NCBI GenBank assembly: GCA_000754455.1
Contig: JNSE01000033.1
Location: forward strand, 1-64,000
DNA from: an actinobacterium acAMD-2
Lineage (GTDB): Bacteria > Actinomycetota > Actinomycetes > UBA12327
Direction of reading: 5' to 3'
Length of the DNA stretch: 64,000 nucleotides
Positions within the stretch are counted from its first letter, which is position 1. The number at the start of each line of letters is the position of its first letter. Shown in pieces: positions 60,468 to 64,000 of this stretch. Below the pieces are notes generated by a model. The model worked only from the letters and a program-made list of their open reading frames with translations, was not told the DNA's origin and searched no databases. Position numbers and translations under genes: made by a program.

Positions 60468-61103
60468 TTACCCGGCGAAGACTTCGGCGATCGCGCTGCC
60501 GGCCAAGATTGCCAAAACCCCAGCGCTAATGAAACGCACGCGATGCAGCGGGACTCTGCTGAAGATCCAGCGGCCGGCCAAGACAGCCAGCCCAGCGACC
60601 AGGACAAGAGCTAGCCATGCACCAATGAAGACTGAGACAGGCTCACCGGTTCTCGCAGACTGACTGGCGGTCAAGAGCTGGGACAGGTCTCCCCACTCGG
60701 CGACAAACAGGACGACAAAGGACGTCGTCGCCATCTTCCACGCGGAGGTGGGCGTAGCGGCCTTGGTGATCGCCTCTTCTTCCTCAGCCAGCAAAGCGTC
60801 AGCCTCGGCTTTGGCCACTTGACGACTTTTCATGGCGCCCTTGAACAAGATGGCTGCGCCAGCGGCGAAAATCACTGCTGCCACCCCGGCCACTAGTGCT
60901 GGGGGAAGTAGGGAGAGCAGCCCCCCCAAGGAAACGGCGATGGCTGTTTGGACAAAGAACGCGGTACTGACCCCGAGCCACACAGGCAAATGGCGAAATC
61001 GCGTGGCCAGAATCAACGTGGCAATAAACGTCTTGTCTGGCAATTCAGCCGGCACGATGAGGGCGAAAGTGCTCAGCGTCGCGCCCAGATCAAGAACAGC
61101 CAT
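60468..61103 (-). CDS. GDT1/TMEM165 (UPF0016) family cation transporter
   Basis: A 211-residue membrane protein with six helices in two inverted halves, each carrying an acidic motif: ELPDKTF and EWGDLSQ. These match the E-x-G-D-[KR] signature of Mn2+/Ca2+ exporters, with Pro in place of Gly in the first copy. A charged loop rich in Glu (about 105-120) joins the halves. The likely role is manganese efflux. ATG at 61103 starts at the first hydrophobic helix; longer frames add hydrophilic residues. Confidence 0.88.
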   Translation of the reverse strand: MAVLDLGATLSTFALIVPAELPDKTFIATLILATRFRHLPVWLGVSTAFFVQTAIAVSLGGLLSLLPPALVAGVAAVIFAAGAAILFKGAMKSRQVAKAEADALLAEEEEAITKAATPTSAWKMATTSFVVLFVAEWGDLSQLLTASQSARTGEPVSVFIGAWLALVLVAGLAVLAGRWIFSRVPLHRVRFISAGVLAILAGSAIAEVFAG

Positions 61104-61172
61104 GCGGTGAACAGTATTGGATCGAGGGTGGGGCACTACGCTGACGCACAACCGATCCTGCTGGGAGCAGCT

Positions 61173-61664
61173 GTGGAATTAAGCACGATGACCCTCGAGG
61201 TCCTAGCGATTGCTGGAACTGTCTTGGGCCTGCTGGCGTTTATTCTCGCCCTGGTTGCACAGTTGCGGTTTCGCCGAATGCGCCGTGAATATCAGGTGTT
61301 GCAGGGCGAGGACGATCAGTCCACTTTTGTAGCTTCGGTGGCACGTCACGTCGACGAAGTAGACAAACTCCGAGTAGATATCGCTAAGCAGCGTGAAGTC
61401 ATCACGCAATTGCAGACGGACCTCCACGACGCCATCCGGCATGTTGCGGTTGTTCGTTACGACGCCTTTGGCGACATGGGTGGTCGCTACTCGTTCTCGC
61501 TGGCCTTGCTGGACGATGACGGTGATGGCTTGGTGCTCACGGCCATTCACGCGCGCAGCGATACCCGTACCTACTTCAAGGGTGTGCGTTCTGGGGCAAG
61601 CGATGAGCCGCTCTCTCCTGAGGAACTGCGCGTGATCGCTCTAGCTCAAGGCAAAGAGGAATGA
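61173..61664 (+). CDS. DUF4446 family membrane-anchored protein
   Basis: A 163-residue protein with one N-terminal membrane helix (about 7-27), a coiled coil (about 45-85) and the DUF4446 core VVRYDAFGDMGGRYSFSLALLD. Function is unknown. GTG at 61173 is preferred because GGGAG lies five bases upstream; ATG at 61188 is the alternative. It overlaps pheA by 4 bp. Confidence 0.85.
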   Translation: MELSTMTLEVLAIAGTVLGLLAFILALVAQLRFRRMRREYQVLQGEDDQSTFVASVARHVDEVDKLRVDIAKQREVITQLQTDLHDAIRHVAVVRYDAFGDMGGRYSFSLALLDDDGDGLVLTAIHARSDTRTYFKGVRSGASDEPLSPEELRVIALAQGKEE

Positions 61665-62581
61665 CCCGGATTGCCTACCTAGGTCCGGCCGGCACGTTTA
61701 CTGAGCGGGCCGCCAGCCAGGTACAGGATGCAGACGCAGAACTGGTTCCCTTTCATACGGTCCTGGCTGAATTGGATGCTCTACGTGCCGGCGAAGTGGA
61801 CGTCGCCGTGGTTGCTTTTGAAAACTCGGTAGAAGGCTCGGTCGCTATTTCGCTTGATGGCTTGGCCTTCGGGGAACCACTGGTGATCACCGATGAGGTG
61901 GTACTGCCCGTTTCCTTCGCGCTTCTTGTTCGCCCTGGCACAGCCCTGGCTGACATAAAGACCGTGGCCGCCCATTCACATGCCGAGCCGCAGTGCCGTA
62001 ACTGGCTGAAGGCCACCATTCCGGATGCGGTTTTTGAACCCTCGGCGAGTAATGCAGATGCTGCGCGCGAAGTGCAGTCCGGACGTTGGGATGCAGCCCT
62101 AGCAGGCGCGTTTGCTGCTCCTCGCTACGGATTGGACGTCTTGGCTGACGAGATTCATGATGTTGAGGGAGCCGAAACTCGCTTTGTCGTGGTGCGGCGC
62201 CCGCAGGCTCCACCAGCGCCAACGGGAAGCGACAAGACGACGTTGGTGTTGTTCCCGCAGGATGATCACCCGGGCGGACTGCTGGAAATTTTGGCCGAGT
62301 TTGCTAACCAGGGCATCAACCTCGAGCGACTCGAGTCTCGACCTACCGGCGATGGTTTGGGGCAGTACTGCTTCAGCATGGACGCAGAGGGTCACATCAA
62401 TGACCAGGCGATGGGTGCTGCATTGATGGGACTGCGCGCCCTGTGTGCTGACATTCGCTATTTGGGTTCGTACCCCAGGGCCCATTCGACAGCTTCGAGT
62501 GATCGTCGCGCGCCTCGCACGGGATCCGGTGTTGATTCGGTCACCTGGCTAGAGCAATTGCGTCAGGGCCACACTTCGTAG
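61661..62581 (+). CDS. pheA: Prephenate dehydratase
   Basis: A 306-residue enzyme that makes phenylpyruvate from prephenate in phenylalanine synthesis. The catalytic domain begins YLGPAGTFTERAA and contains the TRF motif in AETRFVVV. The C-terminal ACT domain (about 200-275) has the LERLESRP motif for phenylalanine feedback. The ATG overlaps the DUF4446 stop (ATGA). Confidence 0.95.
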   Translation: MTRIAYLGPAGTFTERAASQVQDADAELVPFHTVLAELDALRAGEVDVAVVAFENSVEGSVAISLDGLAFGEPLVITDEVVLPVSFALLVRPGTALADIKTVAAHSHAEPQCRNWLKATIPDAVFEPSASNADAAREVQSGRWDAALAGAFAAPRYGLDVLADEIHDVEGAETRFVVVRRPQAPPAPTGSDKTTLVLFPQDDHPGGLLEILAEFANQGINLERLESRPTGDGLGQYCFSMDAEGHINDQAMGAALMGLRALCADIRYLGSYPRAHSTASSDRRAPRTGSGVDSVTWLEQLRQGHTS

Positions 62582-62626
62582 TTCGCCTCGCGTGCCTCCG
62601 TCCACAAGGGCACAGCCCAACGCTTG

Positions 62627-62632
62627 TAGGGT
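62627..62632 (+). promoter_or_regulatory. Probable -10 box of serS (leaderless transcript)
   Basis: TAGGGT is followed by seven bases and then the GTG start of serS. There is no ribosome binding site, so transcription probably begins at the start codon. Confidence 0.5.
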
Positions 62633-62639
62633 CTAACAC

Positions 62640-63905
62640 GTGATTGATGTCCAGCTCCTGCGCAATTCCCCTGACACCCTGCGCGCTTCCCAGCGGGATC
62701 GAGGCGAAGACGTAGCCCTGGTGGATGAAGTCCTTCACCTCGATGAAGAACGTCGAACCGCTGGCACTGCCTTTGACGAACTTCGGGCTGCGCAAAAGAA
62801 CATCGGCAAGGATGTCGCAAAAGCCCAAGGCGAGGAAAAGACTGCGCTCCTTGAACAGGCCAAGACTCTTGCTGATGAAGTGAAGGCAGCTCAAGAGCGT
62901 CGCGATGTCATTGCTTCAGATTTTGACACCAAAGTGTTGGCCATTTCCAATGTCGTGGACGATGCGGCACCACGCGGTGGTGAAGAAGACTTCGTCGTCT
63001 TGGAAGAGGTCGGTACGCCACGTACTTTTGATTTTGAACCTCGCGACCACCTCGAACTTGGCGAAATGCTCGGCGCTATTGATGTCGAGCGCGCTGCCAA
63101 GGTCTCGGGTTCACGGTTCTATTACCTAACCGGTGTTGGCGCTCAACTGGAGTTTGCGTTAGTCAACATGGCGATGGATCTGGCGATGGATGCTGGATTC
63201 ACCCTGATGGTGCCGCCCGTTTTGGTGAAGCCAACTGCCATGGAAGGCACGGGATTCCTGGGCCAAGCGGCAGAAAACGTCTACCGCGTGGAAAGCGACG
63301 ACCTTTACCTCGTGGGCACCGCTGAAGTCCCCTTGGCGGCGTATCACAGCGACGAAATCCTGGATGCCAAACAACTTCCGCTGCGCTATGCCGCGTTTTC
63401 GTCGTGTTTTCGCCGTGAAGCGGGAACATATGGCAAAGACACCCGAGGCATTATTCGTGTTCACCAGTTCGACAAAGTCGAAATGTTTGCCTTCGTCGAT
63501 CCCGCTGATGCACTTGCCGAACATCAACGACTCCTGGCGTGGGAAAAAGACTTCTTGAATCTGCTGGAAGTCCCCTACCGCGTAATTGATGTCGCCACCG
63601 GTGACCTAGGCGCATCAGCGACTCGCAAGTTTGACTGCGAAGCATGGATCCCGACACAGGGCAAGTACCGCGAAGTCACGTCGGCGTCGAATTGCACGCA
63701 ATTCCAAGCTCGTCGTTTGGGCGTGCGCATGCGTGGTGCAGATCAAACCCAACCCGTGTCAACATTGAACGGAACGTTGTGTGCCATTCCGCGCACGATC
63801 GTTTCGATTTTGGAGAACCATCAAAATGCTGATGGTTCTGTCACTTTGCCGGCCGCCCTTCGTCCTTACATGCGTAATCGCTCCACCTTGGACCCGATTG
63901 CGTGA
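62640..63905 (+). CDS. serS: Seryl-tRNA synthetase
   Basis: A 421-residue class II aminoacyl-tRNA synthetase. The N-terminal coiled-coil arm (about 25-100) binds tRNA-Ser, and the catalytic core contains motif 2 (FRREAGTYGKDTRGIIRVHQF, cited in part) and motif 3 near NGTLCAIPRTIVSILE. The GTG start has no SD sequence. It overlaps the next HAD gene by 4 bp. Confidence 0.97.
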   Translation: MIDVQLLRNSPDTLRASQRDRGEDVALVDEVLHLDEERRTAGTAFDELRAAQKNIGKDVAKAQGEEKTALLEQAKTLADEVKAAQERRDVIASDFDTKVLAISNVVDDAAPRGGEEDFVVLEEVGTPRTFDFEPRDHLELGEMLGAIDVERAAKVSGSRFYYLTGVGAQLEFALVNMAMDLAMDAGFTLMVPPVLVKPTAMEGTGFLGQAAENVYRVESDDLYLVGTAEVPLAAYHSDEILDAKQLPLRYAAFSSCFRREAGTYGKDTRGIIRVHQFDKVEMFAFVDPADALAEHQRLLAWEKDFLNLLEVPYRVIDVATGDLGASATRKFDCEAWIPTQGKYREVTSASNCTQFQARRLGVRMRGADQTQPVSTLNGTLCAIPRTIVSILENHQNADGSVTLPAALRPYMRNRSTLDPIA

Positions 63906-64000
63906 GTGATTTCGCGCTGGTTGCCACTGACCTTGATGGCACCTTGATTGATCCGCAGGGGCGGATTAGTGATTTCACGCGTGAAACCCTTCGGGCTGTT
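63902..64000 (+). CDS. HAD-superfamily hydrolase, N-terminal part (cut by window end)
   Basis: Only 33 codons are inside the window. The GTG start overlaps the serS stop (GTGA). The translated start contains the HAD motif I DLDGTLIDPQG, with the nucleophilic Asp, in the style of Cof-type phosphatases. Actinobacterial serS is often followed by such a gene. The rest and the substrate cannot be seen. Confidence 0.85.
   Translation, partial: MSDFALVATDLDGTLIDPQGRISDFTRETLRAV

Noticed and set aside
1..64000. CRISPR arrays, insertion sequences, prophage genes, rRNA operons
   Set aside because: No regularly spaced repeats, transposase motifs, phage structural genes or rRNA-like sequence were found on reading both strands.

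Overview
This window is a contiguous stretch of an actinobacterial chromosome (Actinomycetia) centred on the replication origin. The evidence is the gene content and order: rpmH-rnpA-yidD-yidC-jag-rsmG-parA-parB on one side of dnaA, dnaN-recF-dciA(DUF721)-gyrB-gyrA-DUF3566 on the other, the fhaA-fhaB-pstP-rodA-pbpA-pknB operon, crgA, a class E sortase, a DLW-39 type small protein, ino1 next to a PadR regulator, and trxB-trxA-cwlM with sigM and murJ. The order resembles the region Rv0001-Rv0050 / Rv3907-Rv3924 of Mycobacterium tuberculosis, but it is more compact. Base composition looks moderately GC-rich (judged by eye, not computed). GTG starts, 4-bp stop/start overlaps and probable leaderless starts are common. 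I cannot name the genus; an uncultured aquatic actinobacterium is plausible but unproven.

Layout. 1-4.3 kb: two membrane glycosyltransferases, an FMN-dependent hydroxy-acid oxidase and a TlpA-like lipoprotein. 4.4-9.0 kb: an unusual trio made of an ABC-exporter-like protein with a degenerate ATPase and a cyclic-nucleotide domain, a Cache-HAMP sensor without output domain, and a MinD-like ATPase with an altered P-loop. 9.0-16.3 kb: tRNA-Leu and the cell-wall/phospho-signalling operon fhaA to pknB. 16.3-20.7 kb: pabA/trpG, sortase E, DUF881, crgA, rhomboid protease, peptidyl-prolyl isomerase. 20.7-25.8 kb: flavin-type small enzyme, tRNA-Ala, amino-acid permease, alpha/beta hydrolase, animal-type haem peroxidase, DLW-39 protein, tRNA-Ile. 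25.9-35.7 kb: DUF3566, gyrA, gyrB, dciA, recF, dnaN, the probable oriC (about 33.9-34.3 kb) and dnaA. 36.1-41.5 kb: rpmH to parB. 41.5-52.4 kb: ddl, aminotransferase, cwlM, trxA, trxB, anti-sigma-like protein, sigM, a free-standing pseudokinase, murJ, cca. 52.5-64 kb: MFS transporter, ino1, padR with a clear inverted-repeat operator, DUF5318, class A PBP, rhodanese, FAD-linked oxidoreductase, peptidoglycan-binding membrane protein, GDT1-type transporter, DUF4446, pheA, serS and the start of a HAD hydrolase.

How the genes work together. The middle of the window carries initiation, segregation and topology functions (dnaA, dnaN, recF, dciA, gyrA, gyrB, parA, parB). Around it lies most of a PknB-centred wall-synthesis circuit: kinase, phosphatase, FHA readers, RodA/PBP pair, MurJ flippase with pseudokinase partner, CwlM, CrgA and a bifunctional PBP. 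The most unfamiliar part is the 4.4-9.0 kb trio, which looks like a membrane signalling module rather than a transporter. No insertion sequences, phage genes or CRISPR arrays are visible.
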